A stretch of DNA of 64,000 bases from contig NZ_QTJU01000003.1 of NCBI RefSeq assembly GCF_003412455.1, positions 248,001 through 312,000 of the forward strand, in the 5' to 3' direction. This document shows, in pieces, positions 34,084 through 42,433 of this stretch (its first letter is position 1; each line of letters opens with the position of its first letter). Position numbers and translations under genes: made by a program. The notes below the pieces were generated by a model. The model had not been told where the DNA came from, did no database searches, and worked only from the letters and a program-made list of their open reading frames with translations. The DNA is from Deminuibacter soli (GTDB taxonomy: Bacteria; Bacteroidota; Bacteroidia; Chitinophagales; Chitinophagaceae).

Positions 34084-37000
34084 ATGAACAAATTCATCAA
34101 GAGAATTATACATTTTTCATTACGTCACCGGTACCTGGTGTTCTTTCTTACAGCGGTACTGGGGGTGATAGGGTTTATCAGTTACCGCAACACCCCTATC
34201 GAAACCTTTCCTGACGTAACCAATACGCAGATCATCATCATTACCCAATGGCCGGGCCGCAGTGCCGAGGAAGTGGAAAAATTTGTTACCATTCCCCTCG
34301 AAACAGTACTGAACTCGGTGCAGAAGAAAATCAACCTGCGTACCACTTCATCATTCGGTTTGTCTTATGTGCGTCTCATTTTTGATGATGACGTAGATGA
34401 CGCCTTTGCACGCCAGCAGGTAATGAGCCGCATCCTGAATGTTGACCTGCCGGATGATGTAAAACCCGAAGTAGAACCGCCTTACGGCCCAACAGGTGAA
34501 ATTTACCGCTACACGCTGAAAAGTCCTACCCGCAATGTGCGCGACCTGTTCACCATTCAGTCATGGGTGCTCGACAGGCAGTTCAAAAGCGTATCAGGCG
34601 TGGCAGACGTAAACTGTTTCGGCGGTGAAGAACGCAGCTTTGAAATAAGCGTAAACCCCAACCTGCTGACCAAATACGGCATGACCTCACTGGATGTGTA
34701 CAATGCCGTTTCAAAAAGCAATATTAATGTAGGCGGCGATGTAATTGAACGCAACGGCCAGGCCTATGTAGTGCGTGGCATTGGTTTGCTGAACAATATT
34801 GCCGAGATAGAAAACATCATCATCACCAAAATAAATGGTGTACCCATACTGGTGAAAAATGTGGCGCAGGTAAAAGAAGCCGGCAAGCCGCGTTTGGGCC
34901 TGGTAAGCCTCGACAGCACGAGTGATGTGATTGAAGGCATCGTGGTAATGCGCAAAGGTGAGAACGCCGCCGAGGTGCTCGACCGCATTCACGAAAAGGT
35001 AGAAGAACTGAACAACGGCATCTTACCCAATGATGTAAAAATTGTTCCGTTTTACGACCGCACCACGCTCATGGAATTTGCCACCCACACGGTTATCCAT
35101 AACCTGCTGGAAGGCATTGTGCTGGTAACCTGTATCGTGTTGCTGTTTATGGCCGATTGGCGTACTACGGTAACGGTGAGTATCATTATCCCGCTGGCCC
35201 TGTTGTTCGCATTTATGTGTATGCGCATCAAAGGCATGGCAGCCAACCTGCTTTCAATGGGTGCGGTTGACTTTGGTATTATCATTGACGGTGCCGTGGT
35301 AATGGTAGAAGGGCTGTTTGTGGCGCTCGACCATCGTGCCAGGGAAGTAGGTATGGAGAAATTCAACAAGCTGGCTAAGCTGGGCTTGTTTAAACAGGTA
35401 GGTACCGAAATGGGTAAGGCCATTTTCTTCTCCAAACTCATTATCATTACCTGTCTGATACCCATTTTCGCATTCCAGAAAGTGGAAGGTAAAATGTTCT
35501 CTCCCCTTGCCTACACACTGAGCTTTGCGTTGCTGGGGGCCCTGATATTTACGTTAACGCTGGTGCCTGCTTTATCGAGCATACTGCTGCGTAAAAATGT
35601 ACGGGAGAAACACAACCCGGTAGTAAGCTTCTTTGAGAACGGGGTTAAATTTATGTTTGAAAGAACTTATAAATACCCGAAGACCAGTCTTACCATTGCG
35701 GTTGTATTTATGATGTTAAGCTTTTTTTCCTTCAAATTCCTGGGTTCGGAATTTTTACCCGATCTTGATGAAGGTGCATTGTGGGTAAAAACACAGCTGC
35801 CCATGAGTGCTTCGCTGAACCAGAGTAAGGAAATAAGCGACAAGATGTGTGAAATCATCCGCAAGTATCCTGAAGTAAGGCATACACTGGCACAGATTGG
35901 CCGTACCAATGACGGTACCGATCCCAAAGGTTTCTTTAACGTGGAAATCGCGGTAGACCTGTATCCGAAATCTGAATGGCCCAAAGGTGCTACAACCGAT
36001 AACCTGGTAGACAGCATGGACAAACAGCTGAGCAAAATACCGGGCCTGTTGCTGAACTATTCACAGCCTATCCGCGATAACGTGGATGAAGCCGTAGCAG
36101 GTATCCCGGCATCACTGGCTGTTAAAATATTCGGGCCTGATTTCAATACCCTCGATTCACTGGCCAACAAGGTGCAGGGCGTACTGGGTAAAATTGAAGG
36201 TGTGGAAGATCTGGGTATACTGCGTAACCTGGGGCAGCCTGAATTCAGGATTGAACTTGACCAGCAGAAGATGGCACTGTATGGTGTAAGCACAGCCGAT
36301 GCACAGAGCGTAATTGAAATGGCGCTGGGTGGTAAGGCAGCAACACAGCTGTATGAAGGCGAACGTAAATTCGATATCCGTATCCGCTACCAGCGCGATT
36401 TCAGGGATACAGAAGAAAAAATACGCCAGCTGCGTATTCCTACGCAAGACAGCACGAAGATCCCGCTGAGTGAGATTTCAAATATCAGGACATTGACCGG
36501 ACCTGCGTTTGTATACCGTGACAATAACTCACGCTATATCCCGGTTAAATTCTCTATCCGCGGCCGTGACCTGGGCAGCACTATCCAGGAAGCGCAGGAT
36601 AAAGTAAACGCAGCAGTAAAACTGCCGCAGGGTTATAAAATGACCTGGAACGGTGTGTTTGAAAACCAGCAGCGTGCCACCAAAACACTGGCCACCGTGG
36701 TGCCGATTTGTTTGCTGGGTATATTCCTGATTTTGTTTATCACTTTCGGTAATGTAAAAGATTCTCTTCTCACCATATTGAACGTGCCGTTCGCCCTTAT
36801 CGGCGGTATACTGGCACTGCATGTGACCGGTATGAACTTCAGTATTTCTGCAGGTATCGGTTTTATTGCGCTGTTTGGTGTGTGTATTCAAAACGGTGTG
36901 ATATTGATCAGTGTATTCCGTAAAAACCTGGAAGCAAAGATGACTTTACACCAGGCTATTTTACACGGTGTAATATCAAGGGTACGCCCTGTGGTAATGA

Positions 37001-37221
37001 CGGCCCTGATGGCTGCCATTGGTTTGCTGCCTGCAGCCGTTAGTCATGGCATAGGCAGTGAAACACAGAAACCGCTGGCAATTGTGGTAATTGGTGGCCT
37101 GATCACCTCTACCATTCTCACCCTGTTGATTCTACCGATTTTATATACTATGGTTTACCAGTTGATTCATAAAAGGGAAAACAGGAAATTATTAAAGCGT
37201 GCAGGGATCATTAATTCCTAA
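34084..37221 (+). CDS. Heavy-metal efflux RND pump (CzcA-like)
   Basis: A 1045-aa inner-membrane proton antiporter. Transmembrane segments and two large periplasmic loops in RND order. The TM4 motif AVDFGIIIDGAVVMVEG near residues 394-409 is the HME form (DFGxxxDGAxVMVE) seen in pumps for divalent ions such as Co, Zn and Cd, and unlike the monovalent Cu/Ag pumps. The start reads RHRYLVFFLTAVLGVIGFISYRNTPIETFPDVTN. Third gene of the operon, with a strong terminator behind it. Substrate is inferred from the motif only. Confidence 0.93.
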   Translation: MNKFIKRIIHFSLRHRYLVFFLTAVLGVIGFISYRNTPIETFPDVTNTQIIIITQWPGRSAEEVEKFVTIPLETVLNSVQKKINLRTTSSFGLSYVRLIFDDDVDDAFARQQVMSRILNVDLPDDVKPEVEPPYGPTGEIYRYTLKSPTRNVRDLFTIQSWVLDRQFKSVSGVADVNCFGGEERSFEISVNPNLLTKYGMTSLDVYNAVSKSNINVGGDVIERNGQAYVVRGIGLLNNIAEIENIIITKINGVPILVKNVAQVKEAGKPRLGLVSLDSTSDVIEGIVVMRKGENAAEVLDRIHEKVEELNNGILPNDVKIVPFYDRTTLMEFATHTVIHNLLEGIVLVTCIVLLFMADWRTTVTVSIIIPLALLFAFMCMRIKGMAANLLSMGAVDFGIIIDGAVVMVEGLFVALDHRAREVGMEKFNKLAKLGLFKQVGTEMGKAIFFSKLIIITCLIPIFAFQKVEGKMFSPLAYTLSFALLGALIFTLTLVPALSSILLRKNVREKHNPVVSFFENGVKFMFERTYKYPKTSLTIAVVFMMLSFFSFKFLGSEFLPDLDEGALWVKTQLPMSASLNQSKEISDKMCEIIRKYPEVRHTLAQIGRTNDGTDPKGFFNVEIAVDLYPKSEWPKGATTDNLVDSMDKQLSKIPGLLLNYSQPIRDNVDEAVAGIPASLAVKIFGPDFNTLDSLANKVQGVLGKIEGVEDLGILRNLGQPEFRIELDQQKMALYGVSTADAQSVIEMALGGKAATQLYEGERKFDIRIRYQRDFRDTEEKIRQLRIPTQDSTKIPLSEISNIRTLTGPAFVYRDNNSRYIPVKFSIRGRDLGSTIQEAQDKVNAAVKLPQGYKMTWNGVFENQQRATKTLATVVPICLLGIFLILFITFGNVKDSLLTILNVPFALIGGILALHVTGMNFSISAGIGFIALFGVCIQNGVILISVFRKNLEAKMTLHQAILHGVISRVRPVVMTALMAAIGLLPAAVSHGIGSETQKPLAIVVIGGLITSTILTLLILPILYTMVYQLIHKRENRKLLKRAGIINS

Positions 37222-37864
37222 GCAATGCTAAAAATGCTGGGTGCTGGAGTAGTGCACCACAGCCATGTCCAAACACAAACGCCGTCCCGGTTCCCCGGGA
37301 TGGCCTTTTTTTTTCAATACTACCCAACGTATTGTTTTCATACCTCGTATTAGTATGTAAGGAAGTGTTATCTCGAAACCCGGTTGGCCCTGATAAGCCG
37401 GCTGGGTTTCACTTTTTTGTTGAAGGTTTAAAGTTTGACGCAGGAGTTCAATGGTTTCAGCAGTTCAAATGTTCAATTTTTGCAGGGGCAAGCGAATGGA
37501 ACTTTGAAACAATTGAACCTTTTGAACTGCGTTCAACGTTACATCACCTATCAACTTGCATATATACTTATACTGTAACGTGAAATATTCCAGGTTTTGT
37601 TACGTTTACAGGTTGCCGGAAAACGGTTCGTCTATTCAAAACAGGTATCCGGCACAATTCCGCTCCTTATGTTAATTCTTTAACAATTGTCATATCTAAT
37701 TAAATATCAATAATTTAATTATTTATTTTGTCTGAATACAGAATGTATTGTACCATTGAATGTAAAAGGATTGATAAAGTGCCGTTTAACCCTGGCTTTG
37801 GTATTAAGCTTGCACCTTTACAATTGCATAAGTTAACAATCATTAGTTTTAAATTATCAAAGCC
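37222..37864. other. Long AT-rich spacer between the RND operon and the Trp-rich lipoprotein
   Basis: A 643-bp region. It holds the RND terminator (37281-37314), low-complexity words (TTGAAGGTTTAAAGTTTGA near 37421; GAACTTTGAAACAATTGAACC near 37499), and an AT-rich promoter region around 37690-37735 with TTATTTTG (37723-37730). No credible gene. Confidence 0.5.
37281..37314 (+). terminator. Terminator of the RND efflux operon
   Basis: GCCGTCCCGG / CCGGGATGGC stem (one wobble) with a 4-base loop, followed by nine T residues. Confidence 0.95.
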
Positions 37865-39322
37865 ATGAAACAAACCCTGATATGGCTTCTTGCTGCAACA
37901 ACCATAGTTACTGCTTTTTCTTGTAGTACTACGTACCAAACGACCGGTCAAAGTAACGATCCCTACACAGATCCCAATGCTTCTGCACCGCCCCCACAGT
38001 ACAGCGATGGTTATACTGACAACCAGTATGCAGCGGAGCCCAACGTCACTTACAACGACTTTTACAACGAATTAAGTCCTTACGGAAACTGGGTAAACAC
38101 GCCCGCTTACGGACAGGCCTGGGTATGCAATGCACCCGGTTTTAGTCCCTACAGCAGCAATGGTTACTGGGCCTATTCTACTTATGGCTGGACCTGGGTA
38201 TCTAATTACAGCTGGGGCTGGGCGCCCTTTCACTACGGCCGCTGGGCATTTGAGCCCAACTACGGCGGCTGGCTGTGGGTGCCAGGTTACCAATGGGCAC
38301 CGGCATGGGTTAGCTGGCGTACAGGCGGTGATTATTACGGCTGGGCACCGCTTGGTCCTGGTGTAGCACCCGGCGGCGTGGTAAATATTCCGCCAGACCG
38401 CTGGTCGTTTGTACAGCGCAGGTACATCAACAACCGTAATGTGAACAACTACTATGTAAACAGAACGCAGAATGTTACCATTATCAATAACACCACTATT
38501 ATCAACAATACCAATACTTACCGAAACATCAATTATGCGGTAGGTCCTGACCGCCGTGAAGCAGAAAGGTATACCAACTCACGTATTACACCGTTACAGG
38601 TAACCAGTACCACACGTCCTGGCGCCACAACGGTAAACCGTAATAACCTGCAGGTATACAGGCCGGTGCCGCGTAACACAAGCCAGCCGGCAGGCAATAC
38701 CCTGTCTAACGGTGGCCGTAACGTAAACGGGCAGGCACCTGCAAACGGCAATACCTTACAGCCGCCTGCGAATAACCTGCAGAACAGGCCTACCGTAACA
38801 CCCGGCAATACATTGCCTGCAGGCCCAACAACAAGGCCTGTTAACAATAACCCGGCCCCTGTTCAGCAGCAACCACAGATTCAGCCGCCGGCAACAAGAC
38901 CGAGCATTCGCCCGGGCACTGATTTTAACCAGCCGCGCCCTTCAACACCTGCACCTGTACAGCAGCCACAGGTACAGCCGCCTGTTACGCAACCGCAGCA
39001 GCCTGTAACAAGACCAACGGTTACGCCGCAACAGCCGAGGCAAACACTGCCTGCCACCAACCAGCAACAGCTGAATGAAGCGGCAGAACGCAACAGGCGC
39101 ATTATGGAACAGCAGCGCCAGCAGCAACTGCAACAACAGCAGCAGAGCAGGCCGGTGCAATCGCGTCCGCCGCAAACACAACCTGCACCCGCAACGCAGC
39201 CGCAGCCAAGGGTATTACCGGCACGTCCGCAGCAGACAAGACCTGCAGCTGCCCCGCGCCCGGCACCAAAACCAGCTACACCGCCGCCTGCACAGCCAAC
39301 GAGGCGTGAATCGAACAGGTAA
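37865..39322 (+). CDS. Trp/Tyr-rich lipoprotein with Pro/Gln-rich tail (DUF6600-like)
   Basis: A 485-aa protein. Lipoprotein signal ends at TAFSC (Cys near residue 20). Residues about 60-175 carry YxxLSPYGxW and repeated aromatic units such as YGQAWV, NGYWAYSTYGWTWVSNYSWGWAPFHYGRWAFEPNYGGWLWVPG, typical of DUF6600 / YXWGXW-type secreted proteins. From about residue 240 it is low complexity, dominated by Pro, Gln, Asn and Thr (PVQQPQVQPPVTQPQQPVTRP). Function unknown; an envelope role is inferred from the signal. It lies alone between two spacers. Confidence 0.8.
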   Translation: MKQTLIWLLAATTIVTAFSCSTTYQTTGQSNDPYTDPNASAPPPQYSDGYTDNQYAAEPNVTYNDFYNELSPYGNWVNTPAYGQAWVCNAPGFSPYSSNGYWAYSTYGWTWVSNYSWGWAPFHYGRWAFEPNYGGWLWVPGYQWAPAWVSWRTGGDYYGWAPLGPGVAPGGVVNIPPDRWSFVQRRYINNRNVNNYYVNRTQNVTIINNTTIINNTNTYRNINYAVGPDRREAERYTNSRITPLQVTSTTRPGATTVNRNNLQVYRPVPRNTSQPAGNTLSNGGRNVNGQAPANGNTLQPPANNLQNRPTVTPGNTLPAGPTTRPVNNNPAPVQQQPQIQPPATRPSIRPGTDFNQPRPSTPAPVQQPQVQPPVTQPQQPVTRPTVTPQQPRQTLPATNQQQLNEAAERNRRIMEQQRQQQLQQQQQSRPVQSRPPQTQPAPATQPQPRVLPARPQQTRPAAAPRPAPKPATPPPAQPTRRESNR

Positions 39323-39325
39323 GCC

Positions 39326-39420
39326 AGTGAGTGGAGAGTGAGTGTGGGTAGTGAATAGAATGAAGCGAGGGGTACGAGTGAATACTGAATAGTCAATAGT
39401 GAATGGAACGAAGCGAAGAC
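39326..39420. repeat. Family C and related short-word repeats
   Basis: GTGAGTGGAGAGTGAGTGTGG, then GTGAATACTGAATAGTCAATAGTGAATGG followed by AACGAAGCGAAGA. The GAATAGTCAATAGTGAA core is the same as at 42184 and at the empty-site reconstruction of the 59.4 kb element. Confidence 0.6.
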
Positions 39421-39448
39421 TTATTTACTTTTCGGGAACGATATATTT

Positions 39449-39487
39449 TAAAAAAGGATGCCTGGCTTCGCGGGCATCTTTTTTATT
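39449..39487 (-). terminator. Bidirectional terminator between Trp-rich gene and IscA-like gene
   Basis: AAAAAAGGATGCC ... GGCATCTTTTTT hairpin with a 10-base loop between two convergent genes. Confidence 0.88.
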
Positions 39488-39539
39488 TAACAAGGTTTCT
39501 CTTAGCTAACCGCTATCAGCTATCAGCTAATAACTGGCT

Positions 39540-39845
39540 CTATTTTGTACTTGAAAACGTGAAACCGCGGCTGTGTTCATTGTCCTGCCAGTCTATTTGC
39601 ATACCGAATACATACAGTTGTTGTGCGGCATTGATAACGCAGGGCAGTCCTTCGCATTCGAACAGCATATCGCCTGTTTGCGGGTGATCGAAGCCCAGCA
39701 CAAAACCCATACCGCTGCAGCCGGCGCCCTTTACGCCAACACGCACGCGCTGGGTGGTATCGAAACCGGGGGCATCCATCCATTTCTTCAATTGCTCTAC
39801 CGCCAGTGGTGTAATACTAACCGGTGCGATCGCTGTTGTTTCCAT
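39540..39845 (-). CDS. HesB/IscA-like protein lacking the C-terminal CGCG motif
   Basis: A 101-aa protein; ATG 39845 gives the family-like start ITPLAVEQLKKWM. It keeps the first IscA region (VRVGVKGAGCSGMGFVLGF, conserved C43) and the LxxGMxIDWxD...GFxF end. The usual CGCGxSF pair of cysteines is replaced by HSRGFTF. Two other cysteines (C64, C69) lie in FECEGLPC. Classic IscA/ErpA use the three Cys for Fe-S cluster transfer, so function here may differ. It is convergent with the Trp-rich gene and divergent from the next membrane protein. Confidence 0.75.
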   Translation of the reverse strand: METTAIAPVSITPLAVEQLKKWMDAPGFDTTQRVRVGVKGAGCSGMGFVLGFDHPQTGDMLFECEGLPCVINAAQQLYVFGMQIDWQDNEHSRGFTFSSTK

Positions 39846-40015
39846 ATTACGAAAGTAGTACAACACCCAAAGCACGTTTTTACGAATTACGTAATAAATA
39901 ATTTGCATTATTCGTTCTTATTCGGGTATTTCGTGTTTAAACAATCAATCCGGTTACAATGTGCCGGAGGTTTAACCCGGCAACAATAATTAAACAGTAT
40001 CAACCCTTAATAAAA

Positions 40016-40537
40016 ATGAGCATGTTAGATTCATCGAACATTATTCCTTTTGTGGCAGGCGCAGCAGCTGGTGCAGCGGGCGTTTGGTATTTCCTTAACG
40101 GTAAATTGAAAAAGGCACAGGAAGACGCAGCTGCCAGAAGCAAAACCGAGGGTGCAGGCCAATTACAGTTACAGGCTTACGAACGCCTTACCCTGCTGGT
40201 AGACAGGATTGCCCTGCCCAACCTGATTGCACGTGTAAACACGCCCGGCATTTCTGCCAGGGATATGCAGCTGATGCTTACCCACAGCATTAAAGAAGAA
40301 TTTGAATACAATATTACCCAGCATATTTATGTAAGCAGTGATGCATGGAACGCGGTAAAAAATCTGAAAGAACAAAACATGCTGGTGGTTAACCAGCTGG
40401 CCAATACACTGCCCCCTAACGCCACCGGCCTCGACCTCAATAAACTGCTGCTGGAATACCTGATGACCGATAAAAAAGGTTCGCTGCATGAAGTAGTAAG
40501 CGAGGTACTGAGCTACGAAGCGAAGAGGCATATGTAA
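40016..40537 (+). CDS. Uncharacterised protein with N-terminal membrane anchor
   Basis: A 173-aa protein; ATG 40016 is chosen because the earlier in-frame codons have no hydrophobic start. Residues about 9-25 (IIPFVAGAAAGAAGVWYFL) form a short Gly/Ala-rich membrane helix. Most of the rest is helical and cytosolic (AYERLTLLVDRIALPNLIARVNTP... SIKEEFEYNITQHIYVS... LLLEYLMTDKKGSLHEVVSEVLSYEAKRHM). This looks like a conserved Bacteroidota protein of unknown function. A clear terminator follows. Confidence 0.6.
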   Translation: MSMLDSSNIIPFVAGAAAGAAGVWYFLNGKLKKAQEDAAARSKTEGAGQLQLQAYERLTLLVDRIALPNLIARVNTPGISARDMQLMLTHSIKEEFEYNITQHIYVSSDAWNAVKNLKEQNMLVVNQLANTLPPNATGLDLNKLLLEYLMTDKKGSLHEVVSEVLSYEAKRHM

Positions 40538-40555
40538 GCAAGCATATTTAAATAA

Positions 40556-40584
40556 TGAAGGACTTTGAAAAAAGTCCTTTTTTT
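40556..40584 (+). terminator. Terminator
   Basis: AAGGACTTT / AAAGTCCTT perfect 9-bp stem with a 4-base loop, followed by a T-tract. Confidence 0.9.
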
Positions 40585-40791
40585 ATGGCCGTATGCACTT
40601 GTCAGCGTAACCAAGCCTGTGCAGGCAATCGTTTTATTGAACTTCTGAAACTTTTGAACCAGCCTTCCCCGAGGTAGCACCAGCGAAGGTTAATGGTTTT
40701 ATTGTTTGTGAAACTTTAAACATCAAACCTTAAACTGTTAAACGCCTGCCTTCTGGCATACCTTTCGTAACTTCTCACCAAATTTTGCCGT

Positions 40792-42153
40792 ATGAGTTTT
40801 TTCAGAAAGATAAAACAAGCCTGGCATTTGTATCAGCATATTGACATAGATGCCCTGAACCGTCTTGCCGCTAAGGTTGACCTTGGTGCGGTGATGCAGC
40901 ATGTGAGCAACCTTGATGACAAACAGTTGCAGGGTTTAATGAAAATGTTGGCTGCCAATGGCAAACCCCGCAAAAAAGAACTCCCTCCTATTAATGGTGA
41001 TTTTTACCACCTCGATGAGCTGTTAACCGAAGAAGAACGTGCACTGCAACGGAAAGTGCGCAGCTTTATGGAAACCGAAGTGCAGCCGCTGGTAAATAAA
41101 TACTGGCTGCGCGCTGAATTTCCATTTGAACTGGTTCCCAAACTGGCTGAACTGGATATTTGCGGGGTTACCTACAAAGGCTATGGCTGCCCCGGCAAGT
41201 CCAATTTAATGGAAGGTATACTGGCCATGGAAATGGCAAGGGTTGATGCATCGTTTGCCACTTTTTTCGGCGTGCAGAGCGGCCTGGCAATGGGCAGTAT
41301 ATACATGCTCGGATCTGATGAACAGAAACAGGAATGGCTGCCGGATATGCAGCAGCTGAAACTCATTGGCGCATTCGGTTTAACTGAACCCGAAGTAGGT
41401 TCCGGCGCTGCGGGCGGTTTAACTACTACTGCCAAACGTAACGGGGATAGCTGGGTATTGAATGGGCAAAAGAAATGGATTGGCAATGCCACTTTTGCCG
41501 ATGTGATTATTATATGGGCACGCGATGTTGACGACAATAATGTAAAGGGCTTCCTGGTGCGCAAAAACACACCAGGACTGCAGGTAGATAAAATGGAAGA
41601 CAAGATGGCGCTGCGTATTGTGCAGAATGGGTTGATCACTTTAACCAACTGTACCGTAACTGAAAGCGACCGCCTGCAACAGGCCAATAGTTTTAAAGAT
41701 ACTGCCCGCGTATTGCGTATGACCCGTGCCGGCGTTGCCTGGGAAGCCGTAGGCTGCGCGCGTGGCGCCTACGAAAATGCCCTGCATTATACCCGCGAAC
41801 GCAAACAGTTTGGTAAGCCTATCGCATCATTCCAGCTGATGCAGAACCACCTGGTAGAAATGCTTTCGAACCTCACGGCCATGCAAACCATGGTGTTCCG
41901 TTTATCACAATTGCAGGATGAAAACAAACTGACTGATGAACATGCGTCGCTGGCTAAGGTATTCTGTACCCTGCGCACGAGGGATGTGGTAAGCCGTGCG
42001 CGTGAAGTAATGGGCGGCAATGGTATTTTGCTGCAATACAATGTGGCGCGCTTTGTTGCAGATGCAGAAGCCATTTACAGTTATGAAGGAACCAAGGAAA
42101 TCAATTCGCTGATTGTGGGACGGGCGATTACGGGGTTTAGTGCGTTTGTTTAG
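40792..42153 (+). CDS. Acyl-CoA dehydrogenase family protein (glutaryl-CoA dehydrogenase-like)
   Basis: A 453-aa flavoenzyme. Residues about 1-60 are an extra N-terminal segment (FRKIKQAWHLYQHIDIDALNRLA...). Residues 75-450 are the ACAD fold: GCPGKSNLMEGILAMEMARVDASFATFFGV, LIGAFGLTEPEVGSGAAGGLTTTA (flavin/substrate contacts), RKQFGKPIASFQLMQNHL, REVMGGNGILLQYNVARF. The catalytic Glu is in SYEGTKEIN (near residue 433), the position used in glutaryl-CoA and short-chain enzymes. Substrate cannot be fixed. It stands alone in an AT-rich, repeat-filled neighbourhood. Confidence 0.85.
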   Translation: MSFFRKIKQAWHLYQHIDIDALNRLAAKVDLGAVMQHVSNLDDKQLQGLMKMLAANGKPRKKELPPINGDFYHLDELLTEEERALQRKVRSFMETEVQPLVNKYWLRAEFPFELVPKLAELDICGVTYKGYGCPGKSNLMEGILAMEMARVDASFATFFGVQSGLAMGSIYMLGSDEQKQEWLPDMQQLKLIGAFGLTEPEVGSGAAGGLTTTAKRNGDSWVLNGQKKWIGNATFADVIIIWARDVDDNNVKGFLVRKNTPGLQVDKMEDKMALRIVQNGLITLTNCTVTESDRLQQANSFKDTARVLRMTRAGVAWEAVGCARGAYENALHYTRERKQFGKPIASFQLMQNHLVEMLSNLTAMQTMVFRLSQLQDENKLTDEHASLAKVFCTLRTRDVVSRAREVMGGNGILLQYNVARFVADAEAIYSYEGTKEINSLIVGRAITGFSAFV

Positions 42154-42182
42154 AGATTACCCTTCGGGAAGTTTACATATGT

Positions 42183-42233
42183 GTGAATAGTCAATAGTGA
42201 AAAGTGAATTTTTGGTGAGTGGGCAGTGGTGAG
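42183..42233. repeat. Family C word and GTGAGTGG-type words at a family B insertion point
   Basis: GTGAATAGTCAATAGTGAAAAG, then GTGAGTGGGCAGTGGTGAG. The last 8 bases (GTGGTGAG, 42226-42233) are repeated right after the family B element. Confidence 0.7.
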
Positions 42234-42334
42234 TGAATATCGTTTAGTTAAGTGTGATTAATATTTTTACCGCAAAGAACACAAAGGGAAAACCCACAAA
42301 GGGCGCAAAGAAGCTGTTAATTAAACGACATTGA
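42234..42334 (+). mobile_element. Family B miniature element, copy 1 (101 bp)
   Basis: Left end TGAATATCGTTTAGTTAA and right end TTAATTAAACGACATTGA are inverted repeats (15 of 18). The core is made of CGCAAAGAACACAAAGGGAA and CCCACAAAG-type words. It is flanked by the perfect 8-bp direct repeat GTGGTGAG (42226-42233 and 42335-42342), as expected for a target duplication. It has no coding capacity, like a MITE. The autonomous partner was not seen. Confidence 0.7.
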
Positions 42335-42433
42335 GTGGTGAGTTGACTAAAGCGAAGATTTATTTTACAATGACTAAGCTTCCCTGACGATCGATTTCAG
42401 GCACTCACTACTCACCACTCACTACTCACGATT

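Noticed and set aside
37332-37583. 83-residue frame in the spacer after the RND operon
   Set aside because: TTG start, covers low-complexity spacer words, no family resemblance.
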